Positions 28,479 through 39,400 of a DNA stretch of 52,302 nucleotides are shown here, piece by piece (the stretch's first letter is position 1; the number at the start of each line of letters is the position of its first letter). Origin of the DNA: Legionella sp. (GTDB taxonomy: Bacteria > Pseudomonadota > Gammaproteobacteria > Legionellales > Legionellaceae); NCBI GenBank assembly GCA_002786205.1, contig PEQM01000038.1:1-52302 (forward strand), read 5' to 3'. The notes beneath the pieces are model-generated. The model ran no database searches. It saw only the letters and a program-made list of their open reading frames with translations, and was not told where the DNA came from. The position numbers and the translations under genes are program-made.

Positions 28479-29342
28479 ATGATGACCAACTCTAATTATG
28501 CCTTAAAAGACATCTTGCATGCTCAGTTGTGTTACCAGTTGTTTATTACCCCCATCCATTTGCCCTTGGAAAAAAAATACCGACATTTTGCGCGCATGGC
28601 CTGTGAATTCATTGAAGCAAAACGCAGTCATCTCATCTATGAAGATGAGCCTCGCCATTATGTATTACATCATTTCATGCCCTCGAAAAAAAACAATGGC
28701 AAAAAAATATTAATTACTCATGGCTGGTTATCACGCGCAGCTTATATGGTCAGATTAATTCATGCGCTGTATAAAGAAGGTTATGAAATTTATGCCCTTG
28801 ATTTTCCCGCTCATGGCGAGGCGAAGGGTTATCAACTGCCGTGGACAGATGCCACCGCGGTTATTCATCATGCACTCAATAATCATGGGCCTTTTTATGC
28901 CGCTATAGGACATTCTTTTGGTGGTTCCATGCTACTCAACACGCTCAATTTAGCGGGTCAAATACCACAATGGGAACTTAAAAATCCAATAGAAAAAGCC
29001 ATCCTGATTGCATCGCCAACTCAAATGCGAAGTCCTGTTAACCATCTGGCAAGAAAATTTAAATTGTCTGGGCATGGCTATTTGTATTTAAGACACCTGT
29101 TCCGAGAGCAAACAGAAATCGACCCCTCTTTGGTACGATTACGCCATTTCACAACCAAAGAAGCCCAGGTGAATTTCTTGTGCATTCATGGCACAGATGA
29201 CCGCTCCATATCCCCTAAGGAGTCTATTGATTTTTGCAAAGAATACAAACAAGCCAATTTGTGTTTACTACAAGACGCCAATCACATCAGCGTCTTAATG
29301 GACAAACGTGTAGAACATGAAGCATGCCGCTTTTTGCTTTAG
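28479..29342 (+). CDS. Alpha/beta hydrolase
   Basis: This is a 287-residue serine hydrolase of the alpha/beta fold: oxyanion loop ILITHGWLSRAAYMVRLIHA, strand-loop YALDFPAHGEAKG, nucleophile elbow AIGHSFGGSMLLNT, acid CIHGTDDRSISP and catalytic histidine in DANHISVL. There is no signal peptide. A clear AAGGAG lies nine bases before the ATG. Substrate unknown; it may be a lipase/esterase or thioesterase-like enzyme. It is convergent with rpoH with only 15 bases between the stops. Confidence 0.9.
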   Translation: MMTNSNYALKDILHAQLCYQLFITPIHLPLEKKYRHFARMACEFIEAKRSHLIYEDEPRHYVLHHFMPSKKNNGKKILITHGWLSRAAYMVRLIHALYKEGYEIYALDFPAHGEAKGYQLPWTDATAVIHHALNNHGPFYAAIGHSFGGSMLLNTLNLAGQIPQWELKNPIEKAILIASPTQMRSPVNHLARKFKLSGHGYLYLRHLFREQTEIDPSLVRLRHFTTKEAQVNFLCIHGTDDRSISPKESIDFCKEYKQANLCLLQDANHISVLMDKRVEHEACRFLL

Positions 29343-29357
29343 GCCAGACTAAAACGC

Positions 29358-30215
29358 CTAACTCGCTTCCATGTACTGGCGTAATTTTTTCATGGCATTT
29401 TTCTCAAGCTGCCTTACACGCTCTGCAGATACTCCATACTTCTCAGCCAAATCATGCAGGGTTAATTTATTATCAGCCAGCCAGCGCTGCTGTAAAATAT
29501 CCTGACTGCGTGCATCTAACTGCGCCATCGCATGGATTAGTTGCTCTCGCTCTTTGCCTTCGGCATTTTCATTTTCCAAAGCCAAAGCAGGATCATCATT
29601 TGCATTAAATAAAAAGCGTTCTGGCGCCTTATAACCGTCATCACTGTCATCCGCATCGGACAAGTCAAATGAAGAGTCCATGACATTAAGACGTTGCTCC
29701 ATGATCAATACTTCTTCTCGGCTTACGCCCAAATCTTCTGCAACGGCATCTACTTCTTCAGCCGTAAACCAACCCAACCGGTTTTTCATTTGTCTTAAAT
29801 TAAAAAACAATTTCCGCTGCGCTTTGGTTGTAGCAACCTTGACTATGCGCCAGTTGCGCAAGACAAATTCATGAATTTCTGCCTTAATCCAATGTACTGC
29901 AAAAGAAACCAACCGCACACCCATTTTAGGGTCGAAACGTTTGACGGCTTTCATCAAGCCAATGCTTCCTTCCTGGATCAAATCATTTAAAGGCAAGCCA
30001 TAACCCAAATAACCACGAGCCACTCGCACCACATAGCGTAAATGAGCAAGAACCAACTGCCTGGCCGCTTCTATATCACCATCAGAATGAAACCGTTGTG
30101 CATAAGCCACTTCTTCCTCTAAAGTGAGCATGGGAATCTGATTGACACGATGAATATAAGAATCGAGACTGCCTACGGGCAAATGCATTGCAGCAAGTTG
30201 CAATTGTTGACTCAT
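29358..30215 (-). CDS. rpoH: RNA polymerase sigma-32 factor
   Basis: This 285-residue heat-shock sigma factor has region 1.2/2.1 [13 protein letters not shown], region 2 [20 protein letters not shown] and [17 protein letters not shown], the RpoH box [12 protein letters not shown] that marks sigma-32, and the region 4 helix-turn-helix [24 protein letters not shown] lies before the ATG. It follows ftsX after about 135 bases, as in the ftsYEX-rpoH arrangement of E. coli. RpoH drives chaperone and protease genes. Confidence 0.97.
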   Translation of the reverse strand: MSQQLQLAAMHLPVGSLDSYIHRVNQIPMLTLEEEVAYAQRFHSDGDIEAARQLVLAHLRYVVRVARGYLGYGLPLNDLIQEGSIGLMKAVKRFDPKMGVRLVSFAVHWIKAEIHEFVLRNWRIVKVATTKAQRKLFFNLRQMKNRLGWFTAEEVDAVAEDLGVSREEVLIMEQRLNVMDSSFDLSDADDSDDGYKAPERFLFNANDDPALALENENAEGKEREQLIHAMAQLDARSQDILQQRWLADNKLTLHDLAEKYGVSAERVRQLEKNAMKKLRQYMEAS

Positions 30216-30349
30216 ACTACTTCCTCCACCAAACTATGCGTTAAACATAAGAATAACAGTTTTAGGTTCTATATCCCTGACCGGTCAAAGACCAAGAGCG
30301 CGAAAGGGATTGAGTAAATCAAAGAGGGACTTTGCATTATTTGAATAAG

Positions 30350-31276
30350 TTACAGCTCGGGCTCAATAGACGCTAACTGCTTTCTCACTGACAAATAAGC
30401 CCCCAACCATCCTATTATAGTAACAAAAACCAAGAGGAGCAAGGTCTGCTTTAAAGACAATCCACTAATAGACAAGGCCATTGAGTAAAGAACCAATAAT
30501 GGATTGAAAGCCCAACTCACCAGATAAATAAACATATAGACCAGTAAGAGAGCCAACACGCCACCCAAAATACCATAAAAAACACCTGAATATAAAAATG
30601 GGCGAGCAACAAATGCATCAGTCGCTCCGACCCATTTTAAAACCTGAATTTCATCCTGTCGGCTTTGAATGGCAAATCGCAATGCATTGTTGATAATCAA
30701 GATCACCACCATCGCCAACACCACCCCCAAAAGCAGAGTCAACTGATCGACAAAGTGTAACAAAGCATGCCATCGTTCAATCCATGCTCTGTCTGCACTG
30801 ACTTTATCCACGTCGTTGATCGTATTTAATGCTTGCATTAACGATTCAAAATGGTCTGGCTCCTTGCTTTCAATAGGCGTGATTTCTATCAAGGCCGGGA
30901 TAGGATTTTCAGGCAACAAAGTCACTACCTCTTGCATGCCTTCTTGCGCTGTCAACTCAGCTAAGCCCTCCATTGCGGTTATTAGATGCGCTTGCGCAAC
31001 CCCAGGCGTTTCTTTCACCCTTTTAAATACTGCGTCGACCTGGTCATCACTTAAAGCAGGCTGTAAGTAAAGCACTATCTGATTATTGTTTTTCCAGGAA
31101 TGGGTCCATTGACTCATATTGTTAGAAAAAACCCACAATAAGGCAGGCAAAGCCAAAGCCATGGCAATAACAGACAAGGTCATTAAAGCCGAAGCGGGGT
31201 GACGCCCTAACAAACCCAAACCAGAACGGAATGCCTGTAAATGCAAGACCTTATGACGTTGGATGACGCTTAGCAT
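30350..31276 (-). CDS. ftsX: Cell division ABC transporter permease FtsX
   Basis: This 308-residue protein with four membrane segments pairs with FtsE to control septal peptidoglycan hydrolases. Helix 1 is at about 30-55; the periplasmic domain at about 60-170 contains NQIVLYLQPALSDDQVDAVF; and FAIQSRQDEIQVLKWVGATD is the conserved cytoplasmic loop before FVARPFLYSGVFYGILGG. The start overlaps the ftsE stop by seven bases, with a strong GGAGGGGG site. It is the last gene of ftsYEX. Confidence 0.95.
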   Translation of the reverse strand: MLSVIQRHKVLHLQAFRSGLGLLGRHPASALMTLSVIAMALALPALLWVFSNNMSQWTHSWKNNNQIVLYLQPALSDDQVDAVFKRVKETPGVAQAHLITAMEGLAELTAQEGMQEVVTLLPENPIPALIEITPIESKEPDHFESLMQALNTINDVDKVSADRAWIERWHALLHFVDQLTLLLGVVLAMVVILIINNALRFAIQSRQDEIQVLKWVGATDAFVARPFLYSGVFYGILGGVLALLLVYMFIYLVSWAFNPLLVLYSMALSISGLSLKQTLLLLVFVTIIGWLGAYLSVRKQLASIEPEL

Positions 31277-31923
31277 AAAGCCCCCTCCTTTAACATCATA
31301 ATGCGGTATTTCATTCTTGCTATCAAAGCCAAATCATGAGTAGCAATCAAGACACTCATTCCTGTTTGATTAAGTTGTTCAAATAAAGCCATTATCTCTA
31401 CCGCAAGCTTGGGATCTAAATTTCCTGTAGGCTCATCGGCTAACAACAAGCGCGGTTTATGGACCACCGCTCTCGCCAATCCAACACGTTGTTGCTCTCC
31501 TCCTGACAAGTACAAAGGCCATTGCTTTTCTTTATGCAGTAATCCCACCATATCCAAAGCAGCATGAACACGTTTTGTAATGAGCGAAGAGGGCATCCCC
31601 TGAATCTGTAAGGGCAGGGCTACATTAGCAAAAACACTTCGGTCGGGTAGCAAACACGGGGTTTGCAACGTCACTCCCAGCTGACTTCTGTATGCAGCGA
31701 TGTCCTTCCTTTTTAACTGATTTAAACGAATACCATGGGCTATAATTTGTCCAGAGGTAGGACGTTCCAGCAAGGCAAGAAGTTTCAAAACAGTACTTTT
31801 CCCAGCGCCTGAATGCCCCGTTAAAAAAGCCATTTCACCTGCTTGCAAAGAAAAGTTAAGCTGGCTCAGTGCTTGAAAACTTCCAGGATAACGCTTACTT
31901 ACTTGATCAAATACGATCGTCAT
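31270..31923 (-). CDS. ftsE: Cell division ATP-binding protein FtsE
   Basis: This ABC ATPase of the divisome has 217 residues from the ATG at 31923; upstream in-frame starts lie inside ftsY. Walker A is GHSGAGKSTVLKLL, the signature is YLSGGEQQRVGLARAVVHKP, and Walker B is LLLADEPTGNLDPKL followed by ATHDLALI. The start overlaps the end of ftsY by 17 bases, so ftsY, ftsE and ftsX form a coupled operon. Confidence 0.96.
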   Translation of the reverse strand: MTIVFDQVSKRYPGSFQALSQLNFSLQAGEMAFLTGHSGAGKSTVLKLLALLERPTSGQIIAHGIRLNQLKRKDIAAYRSQLGVTLQTPCLLPDRSVFANVALPLQIQGMPSSLITKRVHAALDMVGLLHKEKQWPLYLSGGEQQRVGLARAVVHKPRLLLADEPTGNLDPKLAVEIMALFEQLNQTGMSVLIATHDLALIARMKYRIMMLKEGALC

Positions 31924-33013
31924 GAAATAGTGCATCCACAAATTGTGCCGCATCAAAGGGCATTAAGTTTTCAATCCCTTCCCCTACCCCCAGATAACGA
32001 AAAGGAATATGTAATTCATTGGCTATGGCAAACAAGATACCGCCTTTGGCCGTACCATCCAGCTTTGTCATCGTAATGCCATTGATTTCTATTGCCTCAT
32101 GAAATTGCCTGGCCTGCACTAAGGCATTTTGTCCTATACTGGCATCTAAAACCAACATGGTTTCATGAGGGGCTTGACCATCTAGTTTTTGCAACACGCG
32201 TTTTACTTTTTTCAATTCATCCATTAAATGATGCTGAGTATGCAAGCGGCCTGCGGTATCCGCAATGAGTACATCTATTTTCCGTGCTTTTGCTGCTTGC
32301 AAGGCATCAAAAATCACGGAAGCACTGTCTGCTCCGGTATGCTGCGCAATAACGGGAATGTTGTTACGCTCCCCCCATACTTGCAATTGCTCTACCGCTG
32401 CCGCTCGAAACGTATCACCAGCAGCCAACATGACTTTCTTACCTTCTTGTTGTAATTGCTTGGCTAACTTTCCGATGGTTGTTGTTTTTCCTGCCCCATT
32501 GATACCGACCATTAACAAAACAAAAGGCGCCTCATTGGGGGTCGTAAATTGTAAAGCGGAGGACGGACCTAATATCTCGAGCAATTGGTTTTTTAAGGCT
32601 TGATAAACGGCATCGCCGTCGGTAAGCTGCTTGCGAGCCAATCCTTGGGTAAGCTGTTGTAACACCCGGTCTGTGGTTGCCATCCCTAAATCGGCGCTAA
32701 CCAACAGGGTTTCCAACTCCTCCAACAGTTGCGGGTTTATCTCTTTTTTTCCTAACAACAACCGCCCGATACCATCCCCTAATTGATTACGGGTTTTGGT
32801 TAAACTTTTTTTAAATCGAGAAAAAAAACCCTCTTTTAATGCAGGGGTTGGTTCTGCAAGACTGGCTACTTCCTCGACCGATGTCACATCGCCTGTTAAG
32901 CCTTCAACTGGTTCTATTCCCGACACCGGCTCCTTGTTTTCAATCGGCAAAGGGGATTGTTGGGTAGCAGGCTCGGAAGAAGCAACTTGATTTCGTTTAA
33001 ACCATTTAATCAT
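31907..33013 (-). CDS. ftsY: Signal recognition particle receptor FtsY
   Basis: FtsY is the GTPase docking SRP-bound ribosomes at the inner membrane. The 368-residue protein has a short basic start (MIKWFKRNQ), an acidic proline-rich region (about 10-75), the N domain (SRFKKSLTKTRNQLGDGIGR) and the G domain with GINGAGKTTTIGKLAKQL, LAAGDTFRAAAVEQL, DTAGRLHTQ and TKLDGTAKGG. The ATG at 33013 gives a family-like N-terminus; a TTG at 33025 is less likely. The gene diverges from the M16 pair. Confidence 0.97.
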   Translation of the reverse strand: MIKWFKRNQVASSEPATQQSPLPIENKEPVSGIEPVEGLTGDVTSVEEVASLAEPTPALKEGFFSRFKKSLTKTRNQLGDGIGRLLLGKKEINPQLLEELETLLVSADLGMATTDRVLQQLTQGLARKQLTDGDAVYQALKNQLLEILGPSSALQFTTPNEAPFVLLMVGINGAGKTTTIGKLAKQLQQEGKKVMLAAGDTFRAAAVEQLQVWGERNNIPVIAQHTGADSASVIFDALQAAKARKIDVLIADTAGRLHTQHHLMDELKKVKRVLQKLDGQAPHETMLVLDASIGQNALVQARQFHEAIEINGITMTKLDGTAKGGILFAIANELHIPFRYLGVGEGIENLMPFDAAQFVDALFHDDRI

Positions 33014-33137
33014 TTTAGTGTACAAATCCTAAGAAATATGTAACCATTCACTACATTTTGAATGCTTTTTTAATGAGCACGGTGAAGAGTTACAGCAAAT
33101 ATTAAATTCTATCACCTTTTAACCTTGAGGTTAACTT

Positions 33138-34442
33138 GTGTACAAAATACTCTTTAGCGTCTTTATACTCTGCTCTTGCCAGGCTTTTAGTCAAGTACAA
33201 GAATTCAAGCTTGATAATGGACTAAAAATCCTGATAAAGGAAGACCATCGCGCACCAATTGCTGTCTCCATGATCTGGTACAATGTAGGCTCAGCAGATG
33301 AGCCAGGTGGTATGACAGGTGTCTCTCACGCCATAGAGCATATGATGTTTAAAGGAACAACTCAATTCCCCTTAGGTGTTTTTTCTAAGACCATTGCCTC
33401 CTTAGGCGGACAAGAAAACGCCATCACCAGTCATGATTATACGATGTACTTTGAAAAAGTAGCCGCCAATCAGCTGGAAACCTGTTTTGCTTTGGAAGCA
33501 GACCGAATGAATCATTTGCTCTTGGATGCCGATGAATTTGCCAAAGAAATCAAAGTCATTCAGGAAGAACGCCGCTTACGTACTGACGACAACCCTCAGG
33601 CTCTAACTTTTGAGCGTTTCCTGGCAACAGCCCATCTGGCTTCTGCTTATAATCATCCCGTCATCGGCTGGACAAGCGATCTGAAAAATATGACGGTGAC
33701 AGACCTGAAACACTGGTATCAACGCTATTATGCCCCGAATAATGCCACCCTTGTGGTAGTCGGAGATGTACAAGCAGAACAGGTTTTGGCTCTTGCCAAA
33801 AAATACTTCGCTGTCTTACCGCAAAAAAAACTGCCCGTACGAAAAACACAACAAGAGCCCCCTCTTTTAGGCCCTAAAAAAGTCGTGATACACCGCAAAG
33901 GCACACTGCCTTTATTATTAATTGGATATACCGTCCCAGCCGTTAACACGGCCAAAATAGCCTGGGAACCCTACGCATTGGAATTGATTGCCGGATTACT
34001 CGATGCCGGTAACAGCGCTCGATTGACTAAACATTTAATCCGTCAACAAGGACTTGCCAGCGCCACAGACACGTACTACAACCTGTATTCACGTTATCAA
34101 ACACAATTCATTGTTTATGGCACCCCCAATTCACAACATACTTTAAAAGAATTACAATCGGGATTGCTACACGAATTAGACGAATTAAAAAAACAGCCCG
34201 TTAGCCTCACTGAATTACAGCGCATAAAAAATCAGATCATTGCGCAAAAAACTTTTGAACAAGACTCTATATTTGATCAGGCAATGGCACTTGGGTTATT
34301 GGAAACTATTGGTTTAGGCTGGCAACGCCAAAGCGAATATAATGAGGCCATTCAAAAAATTACGCCTCAGCAGATACAGGCGGTGGCGCAACATTATTTT
34401 CGCAAAAACAACAGAACCATCGCTGAATTAAATGCTTTATGA
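33138..34442 (+). CDS. M16 family zinc metallopeptidase, catalytic partner
   Basis: This is a 434-residue exported peptidase of the insulinase/pitrilysin family. It begins with GTG (GAGG seven bases upstream) and a hydrophobic signal sequence ending near SQVQEF. The inverted zinc motif HxxEH is intact in VSHAIEHMMFKGT (His64, Glu67, His68), and the distal acidic helix reads EFAKEIKVIQEERR. The second M16 repeat is the C-terminal half. It pairs with the following gene, which lacks the zinc site, the usual two-subunit arrangement. It probably degrades peptides in the periplasm. LCSC in the signal could also be a lipobox. Confidence 0.93.
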   Translation: MYKILFSVFILCSCQAFSQVQEFKLDNGLKILIKEDHRAPIAVSMIWYNVGSADEPGGMTGVSHAIEHMMFKGTTQFPLGVFSKTIASLGGQENAITSHDYTMYFEKVAANQLETCFALEADRMNHLLLDADEFAKEIKVIQEERRLRTDDNPQALTFERFLATAHLASAYNHPVIGWTSDLKNMTVTDLKHWYQRYYAPNNATLVVVGDVQAEQVLALAKKYFAVLPQKKLPVRKTQQEPPLLGPKKVVIHRKGTLPLLLIGYTVPAVNTAKIAWEPYALELIAGLLDAGNSARLTKHLIRQQGLASATDTYYNLYSRYQTQFIVYGTPNSQHTLKELQSGLLHELDELKKQPVSLTELQRIKNQIIAQKTFEQDSIFDQAMALGLLETIGLGWQRQSEYNEAIQKITPQQIQAVAQHYFRKNNRTIAELNAL

Positions 34443-35761
34443 GATTTTATATGATAAAACGACATCCTCTTTTATGCTTCATGGCCACATTACTCTTTTT
34501 TTGCCATTCAAGTGTTGCCAACACCTTTAAAACAGAACAATGGGTAACTCACAATGGCGCTAGAGTGATTTTCTATCAGGCCATGGAAGTACCTATGCTC
34601 GATATCAGTTTGGCTTTTGCTGCAGGCTCTGCTTATGATGGCAAAAGCTATGGCCTAAGCGCCCTGACTACTCAATTGCTTAACGATGGCTCGGCAGGTG
34701 TGAATGCCAGCACCATTGCTGAAACACTGGCCGATACTGGGGCTCAATTTGATGTCACCACCAATAAAGACATGGCCATTTTAAGCTTAAGAACCATCAC
34801 TCAAAAAGCAGTTCTAAACAAAGCAATGGCTTTATTTTCCCAAATCATTAGTCAACCTAATTTCTCACAAGACGCGGTAGACCACGAGAAAAAACAACTC
34901 CTGATGGCCATTGAGCAAAGGAATAATACGCCTAATGAACTGGCTACTACCTTATTTTTCCAATCTCTCTATGGAAACCATCCCTATGCACATCCTGCCA
35001 CTGGCTCGAAAGAAAGCCTCAATGCCATCAAGCAAAAACAGATCACGCAGTTCTATCAACGCTATTTTGTTGGCAATAACGCCGTTTTGGTTTTTGTAGG
35101 AGCGATAGACAGCCTCACCGCCCATCAATTAGCAGAGCAACTCACCCAGGCATTACCCAAAGGCGAGCAAGCTCCCCCGTTGATGAAAGCAGAACCTTTA
35201 AGCAAAGCACAACACCACCACCAGGACTTCCCTTCTACTCAAACGATAATCCGTCTGGGACAACTGGGCATTGATCACCACAACCCGCACTATTTTCCTC
35301 TGGTCATGGGCAATTACATCTTGGGCGGTAGTGGCTTAGTCTCCAGGCTCGCCGTGGAATTACGTGAAAAAAGAGGCCTCACCTATAGCGTAGACAGCCA
35401 GTTAATTCCCATGCCAGGCCCGGGTCCTTTTTTCATTAGTTTAGCCACTAAAAAAGGACAAACTCAGGAAGCTATCCAGCTAGCAGAGAACATACTACAA
35501 AATTTTATTGCTCATGGCCCCAGTGAACAGGAGCTATTGGCAGCAAAACGCTATCTAACCGGCAGTTTTCCTTTGTCTTTATCCAGCAATAAGGCCATAG
35601 CCAGTTTACTGTTACGCATGACATTTTATCGACTCCCTGATGATTTTTTGTCTACTTACATCACTCGGATTAATCAGGTAACAGCAGAAGACATTCGCTT
35701 GGCTTTCCAACAAGAAATTAACCCCCATGCTTTGCAATGGCTAACCGTAGGACCATCTTGA
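34439..35761 (+). CDS. M16 family peptidase-like protein, non-catalytic partner
   Basis: This 440-residue protein shares the M16 fold (AAGSAYDGKSYGLSALTTQL aligns with the zinc region of its neighbour) but has no HxxEH. The C-terminal half keeps the R/Y substrate-binding pattern VELREKRGLTYSVDSQLIPM. An N-terminal signal sequence (LLCFMATLLFFCHSSVA) exports it. The start overlaps the previous stop in ATGA; a second ATG at 34451 is also possible. Together the two should form a heterodimeric periplasmic peptidase. Confidence 0.92.
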   Translation: MRFYMIKRHPLLCFMATLLFFCHSSVANTFKTEQWVTHNGARVIFYQAMEVPMLDISLAFAAGSAYDGKSYGLSALTTQLLNDGSAGVNASTIAETLADTGAQFDVTTNKDMAILSLRTITQKAVLNKAMALFSQIISQPNFSQDAVDHEKKQLLMAIEQRNNTPNELATTLFFQSLYGNHPYAHPATGSKESLNAIKQKQITQFYQRYFVGNNAVLVFVGAIDSLTAHQLAEQLTQALPKGEQAPPLMKAEPLSKAQHHHQDFPSTQTIIRLGQLGIDHHNPHYFPLVMGNYILGGSGLVSRLAVELREKRGLTYSVDSQLIPMPGPGPFFISLATKKGQTQEAIQLAENILQNFIAHGPSEQELLAAKRYLTGSFPLSLSSNKAIASLLLRMTFYRLPDDFLSTYITRINQVTAEDIRLAFQQEINPHALQWLTVGPS

Positions 35762-36324
35762 AACAAGAAATTAGAATCATAGGCGGTTTGTACCGCGGTA
35801 AAAAAATCACCTTTCCAAACAGTGAAGGACTAAGACCGACAGCTGACAGGGTAAAGGAAACTTTATTTAACTGGCTCATGCATGACATTAAAGAAGCCCG
35901 TTGCCTTGATGCCTTTGCCGGCAGTGGTGCGCTTGGTTTTGAGGCCTTTTCTCGTGGTGCCGCCTGCGTCGATTTAATAGAGCAATCCCCTCTTGTTTAT
36001 AAGCACTTGCATCAAATCATCAGTCAATTTAACACACCAAAACTTCAGCTTGTTAACGCCGACTCTTTGGTTTATTTGCAACAAACAAAAAAACAATATG
36101 ATGTAATTTTTCTAGACCCCCCTTTTGCCCAAGACTATATTCCTCGGTGTCTGGCATCCATTATTAGGCAGCAAGTGCTGGTAAAAGGCGGGTTAATTTA
36201 TATTGAGTCACCTCATATCCTGACCTTGGATGACAAGCAATGGGAGCTCATGAAGCTTAAAAAAGCAGGACAGGTCTTTTATGGCCTTTATCAATATACA
36301 GGCCCAAATACTTTTCCTATTTAA
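35758..36324 (+). CDS. rsmD: 16S rRNA (guanine(966)-N(2))-methyltransferase
   Basis: RsmD uses SAM to methylate G966 in the small subunit. The family N-terminus IRIIGGLYRGKKITFPNSEG and GLRPTADRVKETLFNWL are present. The SAM site is CLDAFAGSGALGFEAFSRGA and the catalytic DPPF is in YDVIFLDPPFAQ. I place the start at a TTG (35758) because TAGGA lies seven bases upstream and the codon overlaps the preceding stop in TTGA; an ATG at 35737 without a ribosome site would add seven residues. It is translationally coupled to the M16 pair. Confidence 0.93.
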   Translation: MKQEIRIIGGLYRGKKITFPNSEGLRPTADRVKETLFNWLMHDIKEARCLDAFAGSGALGFEAFSRGAACVDLIEQSPLVYKHLHQIISQFNTPKLQLVNADSLVYLQQTKKQYDVIFLDPPFAQDYIPRCLASIIRQQVLVKGGLIYIESPHILTLDDKQWELMKLKKAGQVFYGLYQYTGPNTFPI

Positions 36325-36343
36325 TTTGTAACGAGGGGCCACG

Positions 36344-36426
36344 TTCACCGAAAAGCCCTGATTGGTGTTTTTTTGCGACCAGACAGCTCATCCTGCGCTT
36401 AAAGCATGCAAAAGGTGGTGAATAGA
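36344..36426. repeat. Dispersed intergenic element, copy 2
   Basis: It matches the ends of the element at 9256-9357: TTCACCGAAAAGCCCT at the left and the 27 bases from 36400 (TAAAGCATGCAAAAGG onward) at the right, each with two differences. The middle is different and shorter. The ends TTCACC (36344-36349) and GGTGAA (36417-36422) are inverted repeats. Confidence 0.65.
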
Positions 36427-36443
36427 CCCTTTCGTGTTAAAGC

Positions 36444-36468
36444 GAGTAGACCTTATACAGGTCTACTC
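36444..36468 (+). terminator. Hairpin between rsmD and the large TPR gene
   Basis: GAGTAGACC (36444-36452) and GGTCTACTC (36460-36468) form a perfect 9-bp stem around TTATACA. The loop includes the stop codon of the minus-strand gene. Only a short T stretch follows on the plus strand, so it may be a weak terminator for rsmD. Confidence 0.4.
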
Positions 36469-39400
36469 TTTACAAAAACACTGCTGTTGTCTGAAGTTGC
36501 AACAGGAGTCGTCTTTTCTGGCTTGAAAAGTGCCAGATCCAAGGCATCAATCAATGCATTCGAGCGACGATGACATTTAGTTATCACATCAGGATGAGCA
36601 CCTATTGATTGCAAAGGATGCAATAAAGAAGACTCTATTTTTTTATCCCCTTTAAAATCAAAGCCATCTTCTGTATCAGTCTGCAATAGCCAAGTATCCA
36701 GTGACTCTCTTGGCGATGAAGCAGTAACCAAACCGGCTAATTTATTGCGTAAAGGACTTTCTGCCGGGATGAACTCCAGACATTGATGCCAATATTCTTG
36801 TACTCGCTTAAGATCTTTGATTTTTATACTATAGGTAATGGCTTTAAAGTATACTTCGCTATAACCTGGATATTCCGATAACAAATAATCAAAACAATGC
36901 AATGCCTTTTCTTGTTCATCCATCATGGCATAAGTCACCGCCAAATGTTTTAAAATCAATTTATTGCGATAATAATCCGGATACGATGTTAATAAAGTAA
37001 TGGCCTCTTGATAACGATTTAATGCGCGATAACATAAAACACGTTGCACATAAGTAAATAATGATTTGCCCGCAGCTTGATGCATTAAATCTAATTGCAA
37101 CAACGCCTGCTCATACTCTTTATCGTGCATTAAAAGCAACACTTTTAATCGCAAGTATCCTGTTGTTTTTTCTTCATGCTGCCCCATACGAGTGTAAAAT
37201 TTGTCTTTATTTTCCCCCGTAAATTGAGCACTGAAAACATAGCATTGCCATAAAGATTTCAACCAACCCAAATGAGAAAAATCAGCCAGTGCCGCTTCAT
37301 AACAGCCTATAGCCTGACTATAATGCTGTTGCATAAAATGCCATTTACCCCGCAGTGCGTTGGTTTTTGCTTCCGATGGCAACTGGGCAATTAATTCGTA
37401 GGCTTGCGTGAATTGATTGTTTTGCATATAACAATGAGCCAAGGCATGCAAAACCTGAATTCGCTCCCTCGCCGATAAAGAATTGGCTAATAATGCAGCA
37501 TAAATGGTCTGCGCTTGTTCAACATGCGCAGGAGTACCCAATTGTTGATGGCAATAGGCCATGTTCATCCGGGTCAAACGCCACTCAGCACCCATTCGCT
37601 CCAAGTGCGCTACATGTTGATACGCCTTTAATGCATCCTGATATTGTCCTAATGCCTTGCAACAAGCAGCCCAAGCCAAATACAGCGCCTTTTCTTGTTG
37701 ACCAGGAAAAGTACTCAACGTCTTCGGTAGCCAGACCAAAACCTCGTCATAATGCTCTAACTTAACCAGGCATCTGATTTTCATTAAATACCATTCTATA
37801 TTTTTCGCAGGCGCATGTAACCAGCGATTGACTTGCTCCAAGTCATCGAAAGATCCACTCTCTAGCATTTGTCGGGCCCGAGTCATCTCCAAATGAGAGA
37901 CTTGAATTTCCTTACTTTGTCGCTCTTGCTCTAATATGGCTTGTTCACAAGAATGTCTTATGTCAATGAATTGTTCTGTAGCCAAAATCCCGTCTTTCAA
38001 TAATCGAGTCCAGCGGCGAATGAACAGTTTTACCGACAATTGCTTTTGCAATGCGTCATTAATTAATTGAAAAAACAGCTGATATTCTTGCCATAAAGCA
38101 TCCAGGACAGCGGCACTATTAACAAAATCCGTAGTATTTTTTACAGGCTCAGACTGCAATACCTCAGCAAAGGCTTGAGCTATTTTACGCCAATACAAAG
38201 GATATTCTTGGCCCGTCACCTCATTCACTATTCTTTGATAAACAGCTTGCCATGTCCTGTAGTTGGCTTTATTGCTCAATACCACGGTTTGTCCAGCTTC
38301 TACTAAAAAGGCTTCATCTAGCTGTTGCGTTAACAACTGTAATAAATCCACATCAAGCGCAATCAGCTCATGATGTTGCCGACAAAGATGAATGAAATCT
38401 GCATAAACCACTCGTTTATCAGCCGCAGACATCCCTACAAAATGTTGTAGCAACAAATAAAGCTGCGGTGCAGTTCGCAAAGGAGACAGGACTAACTCAT
38501 GTAAAAGAAAATGATAATCGTCGATGGAATACTCTTTCGCCTGCGCCAAAATAGCGGCCAAACTATCAAACAAGAGGTCTTTACCTTGCAACAACTCCGT
38601 CGCATAAGCAGTATAATAGGCTTTGATTTCTGATAAACTGATGTTTACTTTATTGCCGGCCAACAAAGTAAACCACTTTTGCACGACCTCATCTTGCTGT
38701 GTTTTGTCTAGGTCATTTTTTTCTTTCAATATCGACTGCGCCAAAGTACAGAGCGTTTTCAGCACCCCATTGCTTAAACTATTTTTATGCTGAAATAAAA
38801 CAGAGAACAGCTGATAACTGTATAGCGCACGCTGACGTAGGGAAATCGGCACTATCTCTATATTCTTTTTACTCAAAAAGCGTTCTATATGATTAAATGA
38901 AAGCAACAAGCCAAGACATTGCTCTTCCGACAACACGCGTCCTTGTTTAACTGAGTCAAAAGTTTTTGCCAATGCAGCATAAAAACTGAGCAATGAATTA
39001 CAAGCAAGAGTCAGGTGTCTACCAGACTCATCCGCATTGGTCATTTTAATAATATTTTTTATACTTTGTTCCAAAAAAGCAAAATCAGGATATTTGGTCG
39101 TTGCGATGTAACACAAACCCAAGATCTCTGTTTCTAATAAATGCACCCCACGCTGTCTTGTCTGCTCTAAAAACTCGATGACGGCAGTCAGACGCTTAAG
39201 GTCAGGCCTAACACGACAGACAGTCATGTACAGATCATTCATCATATGGTGCGTATCACGCTCAATCCTTTCATAGTCAGCACTGCTTAACGAAGCATCC
39301 CTTGAGCGTTCTGCTGATTTCAATTTTTTAAACAACTCCTGCGCCAAAGCAAGCTCTGTTTCTAATTGAGGATACTGAGCAAGACTTTCTGCCGAAGAAG